From: Roseovarius sp. SCSIO 43702
GTDB taxonomy: Bacteria; Pseudomonadota; Alphaproteobacteria; Rhodobacterales; Rhodobacteraceae
DNA: 64,000 nucleotides
Direction: 5' to 3'
NCBI RefSeq assembly: GCF_019599045.1
Contig: NZ_CP080623.1
Location: forward strand, 394,501-458,500
Shown: positions 19,169 through 27,294 of the stretch, in pieces
Numbering within the stretch: position 1 is the first letter of the stretch
How the letters are laid out: each line of letters begins with the position of its first letter
The notes under the pieces: generated by a model
What the model saw: the letters and a program-made list of their open reading frames with translations, nothing else
Databases searched by the model: none
What the model was told of the DNA's origin: nothing
Program-made: the position numbers and the translations under genes

Positions 19169-19258
19169 AGCGCAGACGGTCACGCACCGATCGCGCAATT
19201 CCATTAAGACGCTCTCTCGCCGTTTCTGCGAAGCGACCGTCGGCGGCGTAGCTCACTT

Positions 19259-19343
19259 TGGTGCGGGTGGAGGGACTTGAACCCCCACGCCTTGCGGCGC
19301 CAGAACCTAAATCTGGTGCGTCTACCAATTTCGCCACACCCGC
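19259..19343 (-). tRNA. tRNA-Leu (anticodon UAG)
   Basis: On the minus strand the sequence folds as a class II tRNA. The acceptor stem GCGGGTG pairs with CACCCGC, and the D-arm contains AAATTGGTAGACGC. The anticodon arm is CCAGA-TTTAGGT-TCTGG with anticodon TAG. A long variable arm (GCGCCGCAAGGCGT) and T-arm GGGGGTTCAAGTCCCTCC follow. The discriminator is A, and the 3' CCA is encoded (positions 19259-19261). Confidence 0.97.
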
Positions 19344-19491
19344 ATCCGGCCCGTCATTTACCAAGCCGCCGAAACGGATGCGAGCAAAAATGAGACAGCT
19401 TGCTGATGAAGCTGCCGAATTCAGGCGACATTTACCCGACGTTCATCTATTCTGCCCAGAATAACGAGCAGAAAAACAGACGAGAGACGCC

Positions 19492-19989
19492 ATGAAGCCG
19501 AAAACGGTCGGGCGCTCGCATGGCCAGGCCCATGCCGATGCCTCCCAAATGACGGGTGGGGTGCCCCTTGGCTCCATCATCCTTACGATGTCGGGCGAAA
19601 TGCCCGTCGAACACGTGATGCCCGGTGACCGGATCATCACCCGCGACACGGGCGCGGCGATCGTTCGCAACGTGTTGCGGCACAGGCGACGGTGCCGCGC
19701 GGTCAGGATCCTCGCGGGAAGCTTGGGCGACACGCGGCCCGAATGCGACGTGACCCTGCCCGAGGATCAGCCCGTCCATGTCCGCGACTGGCGGGCCGAG
19801 GCGCTGTTTGGCGCGAAGGAGGCGACAGTGCGCGCGGGGGCGCTCATCGACGGTGAATACATCACCGCGCTGGGCGAGATCGAGTTGGAGGTCGTCACCC
19901 TCATCTTCGACCGCGCGCATGTTCTCTACGTGGACGGGCTCGAGGTGGCCGGACACATCGTGGGCCAGACGGTGAAGGTCGCAGCCTAG
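19492..19989 (+). CDS. Hint (Hedgehog/intein) domain protein
   Basis: A 165-aa protein whose central part follows the Rhodobacterales Hint-domain pattern: a small residue, then ILTMSGEMPVEHVMPGDRIITRDTGAAIVRNV, a middle VTLPEDQPVHVRDWRAEALFG, and a late VTLIFDRAHVLYVDGLEVA. In roseobacters such modules usually sit at the C-terminus of large secreted proteins. Here the domain stands alone, with no calcium-binding repeats and no signal peptide. Autoprocessing is uncertain because a nucleophile Cys is not obvious at the domain start (GVPLGSIIL). The protein lies between tRNA-Leu and htpX with gaps of about 150 and 190 bp. The function is unknown. Confidence 0.72.
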   Translation: MKPKTVGRSHGQAHADASQMTGGVPLGSIILTMSGEMPVEHVMPGDRIITRDTGAAIVRNVLRHRRRCRAVRILAGSLGDTRPECDVTLPEDQPVHVRDWRAEALFGAKEATVRAGALIDGEYITALGEIELEVVTLIFDRAHVLYVDGLEVAGHIVGQTVKVAA

Positions 19990-20115
19990 ATCCTGATCCT
20001 TTCGTCGCCACGAGGGGAATATCGCGGGGTCGTTTCGCCAAGGCAGCACCATGACCACGCATCCCGCGTGCGTGACGCGGCATGGTTCGGATCGACCGTG
20101 CGGTCGGTGCCCACG

Positions 20116-20143
20116 CTTGCACCGCTCGGGAACCTCCCCATAT
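20116..20143 (+). promoter_or_regulatory. Sigma-32 (RpoH)-type heat-shock promoter of htpX
   Basis: CTTGCA (20116-20121) and CCCCATAT (20136-20143) match the RpoH consensus CTTGAA...CCCCATnT with 14 nt between the elements. They lie about 40 bp upstream of htpX, a gene known to be heat-shock induced in other proteobacteria. Confidence 0.6.
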
Positions 20144-20181
20144 TTCCTTCACGACCTCGATATAACGTGTGGAAAACCAAG

Positions 20182-21102
20182 ATGGGCTATCTGAAGACGG
20201 CGATCCTGATGGCGGCGATGACCGCGCTCTTCATGGGCGTGGGCTACCTGATCGGCGGATCGGGTGGCGCGGTGATCGCTCTTGTCGTCGCGGCGGCGAT
20301 GAACGCCTTTACCTGGTGGAACTCGGACCGGATGGTCCTGCGTATGCACAACGCCCAGCCGGTGCCGCCGGGCGACCGTATGGGGCTTCATGCCCTGACC
20401 GCCGAGCTTGCGCGCAACGCGGGCCTGCCGGAACCCAAGGTCTACCTGATCGACACGCCCCAGCCCAATGCGTTCGCCACCGGCCGCAACCCCGCGAACG
20501 CCGCCGTCGCCGTGACCTCGGGCTTGCTGCGCAGCCTCACGCGAGAGGAGCTGGCCGGTGTGATCGCCCACGAACTCGCCCATATCCGCAACCACGACAC
20601 CGCGATCATGACTGTCACCGCGACCTTCGCCGGCGCGATCTCGATGCTGGCCAACTTCGCGCTTTTCTTCGGCGGCTCGCGGGAGCGGATGGGCCTCATC
20701 GGCACGCTGCTGATGATGTTCCTTGCGCCGCTGGCAGCGGCGCTGGTGCAGATGGCGATCAGCCGGACGCGGGAATATGCCGCCGACAAGGCCGGGGCGG
20801 AAATCTGCGGTCAGCCGCTCTGGCTGGCCTCGGCGCTGGAAAAGATCGCCATGGGCGCGGCCCGGATCGACAATCACGCCGCCGAGCGCAACCCGGCAAC
20901 CGCGCACATGTTCATCATCAACCCGCTCCACGCACACAAGCACGACAGTCTTTTCGCGACGCATCCCGCCACCGAGAACCGCGTGGCCGCGCTTCGGGCT
21001 ATGGCGGCGCAAGGTGGACGGTCTTCGCCCGGTGTTCAGCCCCTATCCGCCAGCCGGGTTCCCGATACCCGTCATCGCGGGCGTTCGGGGCCGTGGCGCT
21101 GA
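20182..21102 (+). CDS. htpX: Zinc metalloprotease HtpX
   Basis: A 306-aa integral inner-membrane M48 protease that takes part in quality control of damaged membrane proteins. Two N-terminal helices ([20 protein letters not shown] and [14 protein letters not shown]) precede the catalytic [13 protein letters not shown] zinc motif. The third ligand is in [12 protein letters not shown], and [13 protein letters not shown] [14 protein letters not shown] lies near the end. The frame is open upstream to 20068, but [21 protein letters not shown] at 20182 is the usual start. An in-frame GTG at 20167 is possible. A sigma-32-like promoter lies just upstream. The C-terminal tail after AAQGG is Arg/Ser-rich and ends GRSGPWR. 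Confidence 0.95.
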   Translation: MGYLKTAILMAAMTALFMGVGYLIGGSGGAVIALVVAAAMNAFTWWNSDRMVLRMHNAQPVPPGDRMGLHALTAELARNAGLPEPKVYLIDTPQPNAFATGRNPANAAVAVTSGLLRSLTREELAGVIAHELAHIRNHDTAIMTVTATFAGAISMLANFALFFGGSRERMGLIGTLLMMFLAPLAAALVQMAISRTREYAADKAGAEICGQPLWLASALEKIAMGAARIDNHAAERNPATAHMFIINPLHAHKHDSLFATHPATENRVAALRAMAAQGGRSSPGVQPLSASRVPDTRHRGRSGPWR

Positions 21103-21251
21103 CCACGTCCTCATCCTGACCGACCAAGCGCTCGGCCTCCGGATAGGCGATGGTGGTCGGACGGCTGGTAGCGCGGAAGACGAGTCCGTAGATCCGCCCG
21201 TGAGGACGCGGATCTGAGCCCCCAGCCGGTGGCAAAACAGGTCGGGAACCC

Positions 21252-21263
21252 TCCAGCGCTGGA
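21252..21263. promoter_or_regulatory. Possible CueR/MerR-type palindrome upstream of the DUF305 gene
   Basis: The 12-bp perfect palindrome tccagcgctgga lies 63 bp upstream of the DUF305 gene. It resembles the CCTTCCAGC-type operators of CueR, and the copA promoter about 1 kb downstream carries the similar core TTCCAGCGGGTGGAA. Clear -35 and -10 boxes around it are not evident. Confidence 0.4.
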
Positions 21264-21326
21264 AAGTCGTTTCGCAAGCAGTTCCGGCGAAGGACCGGGT
21301 GTTTGAACCTAAGCGAGAGGACGATC

Positions 21327-22208
21327 ATGTCATATTGGAGATTTGCCGCAATGATCGCGACCTCGACGGTCGTGATGTTCATACTGATGTATCTCAACAC
21401 GTATCTTCTGGCCCATGTGTTCTGGTCGGAGACCCGCGCCTACATGGCCCTGCTGATGGGCGCGACGATGGCGATCATCATGCTGGGATTCATGTTGTCG
21501 ATGTATTCCAACAAGGCGATCAATATCGCGATTTTCGTCGGCGGAGCCGTGGTTTTTGCCGCATCGCTCTGGTTGGTGCGCAGCCAGACTACGGTCGGTG
21601 ACACCAGTTACATGCGAGCGATGATACCGCATCATTCCATCGCCATCATGACGTCGAGTCGAGCCAATATCGAGGATGACCGCGTCCGTAAACTGGCTGA
21701 TGAGATCATCTATGCGCAGGACAAGGAGATTGCCCAGATGCGTTACCTCATCGACGAGATCGAGGCATCGGGCGTGATTCCGCAGGAGGAAGAACCTCCG
21801 GCAGGCGAGATCGTGAGCCTTGAACAGGCGCTTTCGACAGCGAATGTCGCGGTACTCGATCCGGGTTTCATGTCCGAGGCCGAAATCGCCCGGATGTTTC
21901 CGGATGGCGCCACCTGCACTTACAGCTACACGAAAGACAGCCCCGCGGTCCTGGCCGTCGGACCGGTCGATGGCGACATTGCTGCTCTCGTGAAGCTGAG
22001 TGGGGACCTGGTGCGTCTGAACGTACCGTCGGGCAGCGATCCTGCGACCGGGATTGCCCCCCGTGCGGAAGGCATTTCGGTGCAGGTCACCGCTCCGGGC
22101 GGCGGGCCGTTGAACGCGCAGGATGCCGTGGCAGAGGCCGACCTGACCCTCGAGCTGGATGCCGGTCTGACCGCCGGTTTCCGAGGTTACTACCAGTGTG
22201 CGGCGTAG
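21327..22208 (+). CDS. DUF305 membrane protein, copper-associated
   Basis: A 293-aa protein with three N-terminal membrane helices (IATSTVVMFILMYLNTYLLAH, ALLMGATMAIIMLGFMLSM, INIAIFVGGAVVFAASLWL). A DUF305 domain follows, recognisable by SYMRAMIPHHSIAIMTSSRA and EIIYAQDKEIAQMRYLIDEI, which contain the His-His and Met pattern of copper-handling DUF305 proteins. The last 110 residues form a separate beta-rich domain (MFPDGATCTYSYTKDSPAVLAV) with two cysteines. The start at 21327 has AGAGGACGATC in front. A longer start at 21303 is less likely. It lies 124 bp upstream of copA in the same orientation, so a role in copper homeostasis in the envelope is likely. Confidence 0.8.
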   Translation: MSYWRFAAMIATSTVVMFILMYLNTYLLAHVFWSETRAYMALLMGATMAIIMLGFMLSMYSNKAINIAIFVGGAVVFAASLWLVRSQTTVGDTSYMRAMIPHHSIAIMTSSRANIEDDRVRKLADEIIYAQDKEIAQMRYLIDEIEASGVIPQEEEPPAGEIVSLEQALSTANVAVLDPGFMSEAEIARMFPDGATCTYSYTKDSPAVLAVGPVDGDIAALVKLSGDLVRLNVPSGSDPATGIAPRAEGISVQVTAPGGGPLNAQDAVAEADLTLELDAGLTAGFRGYYQCAA

Positions 22209-22273
22209 GGGGCTGAACCGTAGCTGGTTCGGGGAACGGCGAAGGACCGGGGAAGAAAATCCCTGGTCATCCA

Positions 22274-22304
22274 TTGACCTTCCAGCGGGTGGAACCCCTA
22301 TCTA
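22274..22304 (+). promoter_or_regulatory. CueR-dependent promoter of copA
   Basis: A -35 TTGACC (22274-22279) and a -10 TATCTA (22299-22304) are separated by a 19-bp spacer holding the dyad TTCC-agcgggt-GGAA. An over-long spacer with a central dyad is the diagnostic layout of MerR-family activated promoters. A CueR-like gene is encoded at the end of the same operon. Confidence 0.75.
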
Positions 22305-22332
22305 GGAGGTAATCAATATCTAGGAGTCCGTC

Positions 22333-24837
22333 ATGTCCGTCCCTCGAACCGTTCGGCTTTCCGTGCAGAACATGTCCTGCGCTTCCTGCGTCGGGCGGGT
22401 GGAGCGAACCCTGTCCGCGCTCGACGGCGTCGATGATGTCAGCGTGAACCTCGCCAGCGAAAGTGTGCAGGCGCAGGTCGATGCACCGGAGCGGATTTCG
22501 GACATGATGACGGCGCTGGATGAGGCAGGCTATCCGGCGCGAACCGAGAGCGTGCGTCTCAACGTGGCCTCGATGTCCTGCGCGTCGTGCGTCGGCCGGG
22601 CGGACAAGGCGCTGGCGGCGGTGCCCGGCGTGCTCGAGGTGAACGTCAACCTGGCCTCGGAAACCGCGACGATTACCTATGCCGAAGGCGCCGTGGCGCT
22701 GGCCGACCTGCTGAAGGCCGCGGAGGAGGCGGGTTATCCGGCGCAACCGGCAGAGGAGACCGCCGCCGAGGATCGCAGCGCCCGCAAGGACGATGAGGCC
22801 CGGGCGATGGCCCGAAAAACCGCGCTGGCCGCCGCCTTTGCCTTACCGGTTTTCCTGCTGGAGATGGGCGCACATGTGGTGCCGGGCGCGCACGAGTTGA
22901 TCGGGCGCACCATCGGGCATCAGGCAAGTTGGATGATCCAGTTCGTGCTCACCACCATCGTGTTGGCATGGCCGGGTCGGGCCTTCTATACCACGGGGTT
23001 CCCTGCGCTCTTCAAGGGGGCGCCGGACATGAACAGCCTCGTCGCGGTCGGCACCTCGGCGGCCTATCTCTATTCGCTGGTGGCGCTGTTCGCCCCCGAT
23101 CTGCTGCCCGACGCCGCGCGCGCCGTCTATTTCGAGGCGGCCGCGGTGATCGTGGTGCTGATCCTTCTGGGCCGCTGGATAGAGGCGCGCGCCAAGGGCC
23201 GCACCGGGGCCGTGATCCAGAAACTGCTGGGACTTCAGGCGCGCACCGCGCGCGTCATGGTGGACGGTGAGCCGCAGGATGTGGCCATCGAGCAGATCCG
23301 CACCGGCGACATCCTCGTCGTGCGCCCCGGCGAGCGGATCGCCGTCGATGGCGAAGTGACCGAGGGCAGCGCCCATGTCGATGAAAGCATGATCACCGGC
23401 GAGCCGGTTCCGGTGGCGAAGTCGGTGGGTGATCCAGTCACCGGCGGCACGGTCAATGGCACCGGCGCATTCCAGTTTCGCGCCACCCGCATCGGCGCGG
23501 ACACGACCTTGGCCCAGATCATCCGCATGGTCGAAGAGGCGCAGGGCGCCAAGCTGCCGATCCAGGGCATGGTCGACCGGATCACGCTATGGTTCGTGCC
23601 GGCCGTCATGGTCTTTGCCGCGCTGACGGTCTTGGTCTGGCTGCTGGTGGGTCCATCGCCCGCGCTCTCCTATGCGCTGGTGGCCGGCGTGTCGGTACTG
23701 ATCATCGCCTGCCCCTGCGCGATGGGTCTCGCCACACCAACGTCGATCATGGTTGGCACCGGACGCGCGGCGCAGATGGGGGTCTTGTTCCGCAAGGGCG
23801 ACGCGCTGCAACAATTGTCGGGTGTCGACCTCGTGGCCGTCGACAAGACCGGCACCGTGACCGAGGGCCGCCCTGAGCTGACCGACATGGTGCTCGCTGA
23901 CGGGTTCGACCGGACCGAGGTTCTGGCGCTGGTCGCGGCGGTCGAGGAGCAGTCGGAACATCCCATAGCCGATGCCATTGTCCGCGCGGCGCGCACGGAA
24001 GCGACGGCGCGACATGACGTGGAAAGCTTTGAATCGATCACCGGCCACGGCGTCCGCGCCCGCGTGGCGGGCCGCGACGTGCTGGTGGGTGCCGACCGGT
24101 TGATGACCCGCGAAGGCCTGGAAATCGGCGCGCTGGCCGAGGAGGAAAAACGCCTTGCCGAACAGGGCCGCACCGCGCTCTTCGCTGCGATCGACGGACG
24201 CGTGGCCGCGGTGATCGCGGTGGCCGACCCGGTGAAGCCCTCCAGCGCGGCAGCCATCGCGGCGCTGCACGATCTGGGGCTGAAGGTCGCCATGATCACC
24301 GGCGACAAGCGCGAGACCGCCGAGGCGATCGCGCGCGAGACCGGTATCGACCAGGTGATCGCGGGCGTTCTGCCCGATGGCAAGGTCGCGGCGCTGGATG
24401 ATCTGCGGGAGGGCGGCCACGTGGCCTTCGTGGGCGACGGCATCAATGACGCCCCGGCGCTGGCGCACGCGGATGTGGGCATCGCCATCGGCACCGGGAC
24501 GGATGTGGCCATCGAATCGGCCGACGTGGTGCTGATGTCGGGGGACTTGCGCGGCGTGGTGAATGCCTACCGGGTGTCCACCCTCACGATGCGCAACATC
24601 CGCCAGAACCTGTTCTGGGCCTTCGGTTACAACGTGGCGCTGATCCCCGTGGCGGCGGGCGTGCTTTACCCGGTATTCGGCCTGCTTCTGTCGCCCGTTC
24701 TGGCCGCGGGCGCGATGGCGCTTTCGTCGGTCTTCGTGGTGACCAACGCGCTCAGGCTGCGCCGCATCGCCCCCGCGATGGACGAGGCCGAGCGGGTTCG
24801 CCCCGCCGCCGGCCTGTCCCCTGCGCCGGCTGAATAG
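22333..24837 (+). CDS. copA: Copper-exporting P1B-type ATPase
   Basis: An 834-aa heavy-metal ATPase exporting Cu(I) from the cytoplasm. There are two N-terminal metal-binding domains, each with MSCASCVGR (about residues 14-22 and 79-87). Eight membrane helices follow, with the CPC metal site in [15 protein letters not shown]. The actuator motif is [10 protein letters not shown], the phosphorylation site DKTGTVTEG, and the nucleotide-binding site has [10 protein letters not shown] (the HP motif is here Gly-His-Gly). The hinge is [14 protein letters not shown]. The sequence is full length for the family. It has a CueR-type promoter upstream and a MerR-type regulator 13 bp downstream. Confidence 0.97.
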   Translation: MSVPRTVRLSVQNMSCASCVGRVERTLSALDGVDDVSVNLASESVQAQVDAPERISDMMTALDEAGYPARTESVRLNVASMSCASCVGRADKALAAVPGVLEVNVNLASETATITYAEGAVALADLLKAAEEAGYPAQPAEETAAEDRSARKDDEARAMARKTALAAAFALPVFLLEMGAHVVPGAHELIGRTIGHQASWMIQFVLTTIVLAWPGRAFYTTGFPALFKGAPDMNSLVAVGTSAAYLYSLVALFAPDLLPDAARAVYFEAAAVIVVLILLGRWIEARAKGRTGAVIQKLLGLQARTARVMVDGEPQDVAIEQIRTGDILVVRPGERIAVDGEVTEGSAHVDESMITGEPVPVAKSVGDPVTGGTVNGTGAFQFRATRIGADTTLAQIIRMVEEAQGAKLPIQGMVDRITLWFVPAVMVFAALTVLVWLLVGPSPALSYALVAGVSVLIIACPCAMGLATPTSIMVGTGRAAQMGVLFRKGDALQQLSGVDLVAVDKTGTVTEGRPELTDMVLADGFDRTEVLALVAAVEEQSEHPIADAIVRAARTEATARHDVESFESITGHGVRARVAGRDVLVGADRLMTREGLEIGALAEEEKRLAEQGRTALFAAIDGRVAAVIAVADPVKPSSAAAIAALHDLGLKVAMITGDKRETAEAIARETGIDQVIAGVLPDGKVAALDDLREGGHVAFVGDGINDAPALAHADVGIAIGTGTDVAIESADVVLMSGDLRGVVNAYRVSTLTMRNIRQNLFWAFGYNVALIPVAAGVLYPVFGLLLSPVLAAGAMALSSVFVVTNALRLRRIAPAMDEAERVRPAAGLSPAPAE

Positions 24838-24850
24838 GGAGGATCATGAG

Positions 24851-25315
24851 ATGAATATCGGAGATGTCGCGGACCGGTCCGGCCTGCCTGCCAAGACGAT
24901 CCGCTATTACGAGGATATCGGACTGGTCAAGCCGCTGCGCAGCGCCAATGGTTATCGCAGCTTCCGTGAAAGCGACGTGCACAAGCTGGCCTTTCTCGGG
25001 CGCGCCCGCGCACTCGGGTTCAGCATCGAGGATTGCCGCAACCTTCTGAAGCTCTACGAGGACGACCACCGCACCAGTGCCGAGGTGAAAGAGATCGCCG
25101 AGCAACACCTTGAGCGGATCGACGGCAAGATCGCCGAGCTGAAAGAGATGCGGGCGACGCTCGCGCATCTGGTCGACGAATGCGCCGGCGATCAACGCCC
25201 CGATTGCCCGATCCTTGCGGATCTGGCCATGAAGGGCCCCGAAGGACGCGGGAGAGACGGCAGCGGATTGGCGCGCGATTGTCCCGGAAGGCAAGGATCC
25301 GACAAGAGAGGGTGA
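24851..25315 (+). CDS. cueR: MerR-family copper-responsive regulator CueR
   Basis: A 154-aa MerR regulator. The N-terminal winged helix-turn-helix MNIGDVADRSGLPAKTIRYYEDIGL is followed by GYRSFRESDVHKLAFLGRARALGF. The dimerisation helix and a C-terminal metal loop CAGDQRPDC follow. The C-x7-C spacing is the signature of CueR-type sensors of monovalent copper or silver. It lies 13 bp after copA, with GGGAGG before the start, and should activate the 19-bp-spacer promoter at 22274-22304. A 20-residue basic tail (EGRGRDGSGLARDC) extends past the usual CueR end. Its stop lies 38 bp from the stop of the opposing gene at 25354. Confidence 0.93.
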   Translation: MNIGDVADRSGLPAKTIRYYEDIGLVKPLRSANGYRSFRESDVHKLAFLGRARALGFSIEDCRNLLKLYEDDHRTSAEVKEIAEQHLERIDGKIAELKEMRATLAHLVDECAGDQRPDCPILADLAMKGPEGRGRDGSGLARDCPGRQGSDKRG

Positions 25316-25353
25316 GCGAGAACCGGAGCGATCCGTCGCGCGCATCCCGGACA

Positions 25354-25854
25354 TCACGCCGGGTAACCGTAATCCGCGATGGCTTTCCAGATGTCCTTGT
25401 TGATTTCGCCCAGTTCCTTGATGGCCTTCTCGATCCCCTTGGCGGCGTCTTCGTCGAGCTCGTTGATCTGGCCCATTTTCAAGTTGTCCTTGCGATCGGC
25501 GATCCGCATCAGGATCGTTCGTGGATTGCCGCCGTCCTTGTCGAAAGCGTAGATGCAGTGGTTGTAACGATTTCGCAGCGCCGATTGACGGATGATGCGT
25601 TGCGTGAGGGACAGGATCCGCTTGCGCTCTTCCGAATTCACCCGGTCGAGCTTGGACAAGCGTTCGACCATGTCGATACGGGCACGCGTGGTGTTGAGCG
25701 TCAGGAAGACCACCGTCGCGATTTCCTTGTCCATTCCCGAAAGCCCCGCGATAAGATGGATCAGAAGGCTTTCGGTGTTGGTCCAGGCATAGTTCAACTT
25801 TCCCACGAGCAGCAGAAAGCACTCGAAATCCGGCGCTTTCCCGGAGGCGGTCAT
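25354..25854 (-). CDS. Conserved hypothetical protein coupled to the LuxR regulator
   Basis: A 166-aa, largely alpha-helical cytoplasmic protein that I cannot name. It has no signal peptide or long membrane helix. The N-terminal part reads KLNYAWTNTESLLIHLIAGL, followed by a charged helical region (TRARIDMVERLSKLDRV, ERKRILSLTQRIIR), RNRYNHCIYAF, and a C-terminal acidic/basic helix (EKAIKELGEINKDIWKAI). The R-x-x-Y-N-H motif preceded by a long helix recalls small HEPN-like or toxin/antitoxin-style folds, but this is only a resemblance. Its start overlaps the LuxR-type regulator stop by 4 bp (ATGA), so the two are co-translated. That suggests it modulates the regulator or shares its regulon. 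Confidence 0.7.
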   Translation of the reverse strand: MTASGKAPDFECFLLLVGKLNYAWTNTESLLIHLIAGLSGMDKEIATVVFLTLNTTRARIDMVERLSKLDRVNSEERKRILSLTQRIIRQSALRNRYNHCIYAFDKDGGNPRTILMRIADRKDNLKMGQINELDEDAAKGIEKAIKELGEINKDIWKAIADYGYPA

Positions 25855-26558
25855 GACTGCCTGATTCCGGACGCGCCCTGCGCGAGATGCCAGATGGTCG
25901 CTTCGGTCCGGTTTTTCACTCCGAGTTTCCTGATGATGTGATGCATGTGAAGCTTGACCGTGTGTTCCGACACGCCGAGCTCGTCGGCGATCAGCTTGTT
26001 CTGCTTGCCCTCGGCCGCAGCGCTGAGAACCTCACGTTCGCGGACCGTCAGGCCGACATCCTGCGCCTCGGGCGCTGTCGGCGCCGGGGCGGGCACGACA
26101 GGTTCCGGCGTCCGGTCGATCAGCTCGGAGGGGAAGTATCGCTGGCCCAACGCGACCAGGCGCAGAACCGACAACCAGCAATCTACCCCGACATTCATCG
26201 GCAGGAAGCCGACCCGCTCCGATCCGGGATAGCGATCAGTTTCCCTGATCAATCTCATCGCGACAGAGGGATCGCGGTATGCCAACGAGAAATGCGCATG
26301 AGGGAACTTCGTTTCGAGTTGTGGTAATGTCGTTTGCAAGTCTTCGGCGAGCCGCTCATCGACGATCACGATGCGGACATGCGCGGTGTCGGATGCCGCG
26401 AGCGTCATGAGATCGGACAAGTCGGAGATCCTGTGAAAGGCGAAATACGGGATGGTCTCGGCCACCAACCTGATGGCAGTATCGGAAAAGCTCATCGGAC
26501 CGCCGACGAAGAGCGCCAAATCCTCCTGTGTCTCTCCCCGTTTCGTATCGTGTATCAT
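25851..26558 (-). CDS. LuxR-family response-regulator-like transcription factor (CsgD-like architecture)
   Basis: A 235-aa protein. Residues 1 to about 140 resemble a receiver domain (VRIVIVDERLAEDL with an Asp at the usual phospho-acceptor strand, VGFLPMNVGVDCW and LRLVALGQRYFPSELI at its end). The lysine normally found after the fifth strand is not evident, so it may be a pseudo-receiver. A Pro/Ala linker leads to a C-terminal LuxR helix-turn-helix: LTVREREVLSAAAEGKQNKLIADELGVSEHTVKLHM in outline. I chose the start at 26558 because GAGGATC sits about 9 bp upstream. The frame is open to 26774, with other ATGs at 26585, 26609 and 26612. It diverges from the type I secretion locus and probably controls it, as CsgD does for curli. 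No sensor kinase is nearby. Confidence 0.85.
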   Translation of the reverse strand: MIHDTKRGETQEDLALFVGGPMSFSDTAIRLVAETIPYFAFHRISDLSDLMTLAASDTAHVRIVIVDERLAEDLQTTLPQLETKFPHAHFSLAYRDPSVAMRLIRETDRYPGSERVGFLPMNVGVDCWLSVLRLVALGQRYFPSELIDRTPEPVVPAPAPTAPEAQDVGLTVREREVLSAAAEGKQNKLIADELGVSEHTVKLHMHHIIRKLGVKNRTEATIWHLAQGASGIRQS

Positions 26559-27294
26559 GAAATTGATCCTCGAAAATTCGAACATGGAGCATGTGCGACG
26601 CTCGAGCATCATTGTTTCGGTGAACGAGTCCGAGAGATAATATGCTCTCGTGCTCACGCGTGGCCTTCCACCGGCCGAACTCGAAAATCGCTTATCCAGA
26701 ACGACGAACTTCAATAATTCCAGGTTCGTCGCGCACCCCAACCTTGCGGCGAACGTTCGCTGAATCCTCCCCAAAAATTGCAGCCAACCATCAGTGACTT
26801 GGACCTAAAGGGTTAACACAAATGGCGGGAAGAATCCACTTGCGACGTTGCCGGCGAGGCGCGGCACTGGCCGGACGGTCAGTGATTCCCTGCTCTTCAT
26901 AGGCCAAAGGATTAGTCCGCTCTTCGCGGAACACGGGAAAAGCCCGTCATAATCGCGAGTTAACGGCACGTAAGCGGCTTAACCTTTTGTCCGGCTATCA
27001 CGCGAAGGCTTGTTTCCGCACGATGATCAAGTCGTCGGATTTCATGGCGGCAGTCTGAAAACAGCCAGACACGTCGAACGTTTTTTCAGAACGAAATTGG
27101 GGCATCTGCGCCCTCGTCCGACTCAGTCGTCCGGCTTCGAACTTGGGGGGACATCATCACGAAAACACACCTGAACTGTGACCGGATGCGGCATCGGCCG
27201 ACATCCTGTTCATAAACCTCAACCCAAATATCCGACCAATGATCGCTTATGACAGAGTTGCGATCCGGCGGATATCCAATTTGGAGATACCGCA
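26559..27294. other. Long divergent intergenic region upstream of the type I secretion locus
   Basis: No convincing gene in 736 bp. It holds the promoters of the LuxR-type gene and of the low-complexity protein, whose ribosome-binding site GGAGA is at about 27283-27287. TTAAC half-sites occur at 26813-26817, 26960-26964 and 26979-26983, with a TAAG at 26971-26974 between the last two. These resemble CtrA half-sites but not with the exact consensus spacing. A small hairpin (ACGGG, CCCGT) is near 26934-26948. The length is unusual for this gene-dense window. Confidence 0.5.

Noticed and set aside
20999..21400. 133-codon minus-strand frame between htpX and the DUF305 gene
   Set aside because: Part of it looked protein-like (GRIYGLVFRATSRP), but it overlaps htpX and the DUF305 start and has no ribosome-binding site or known family.
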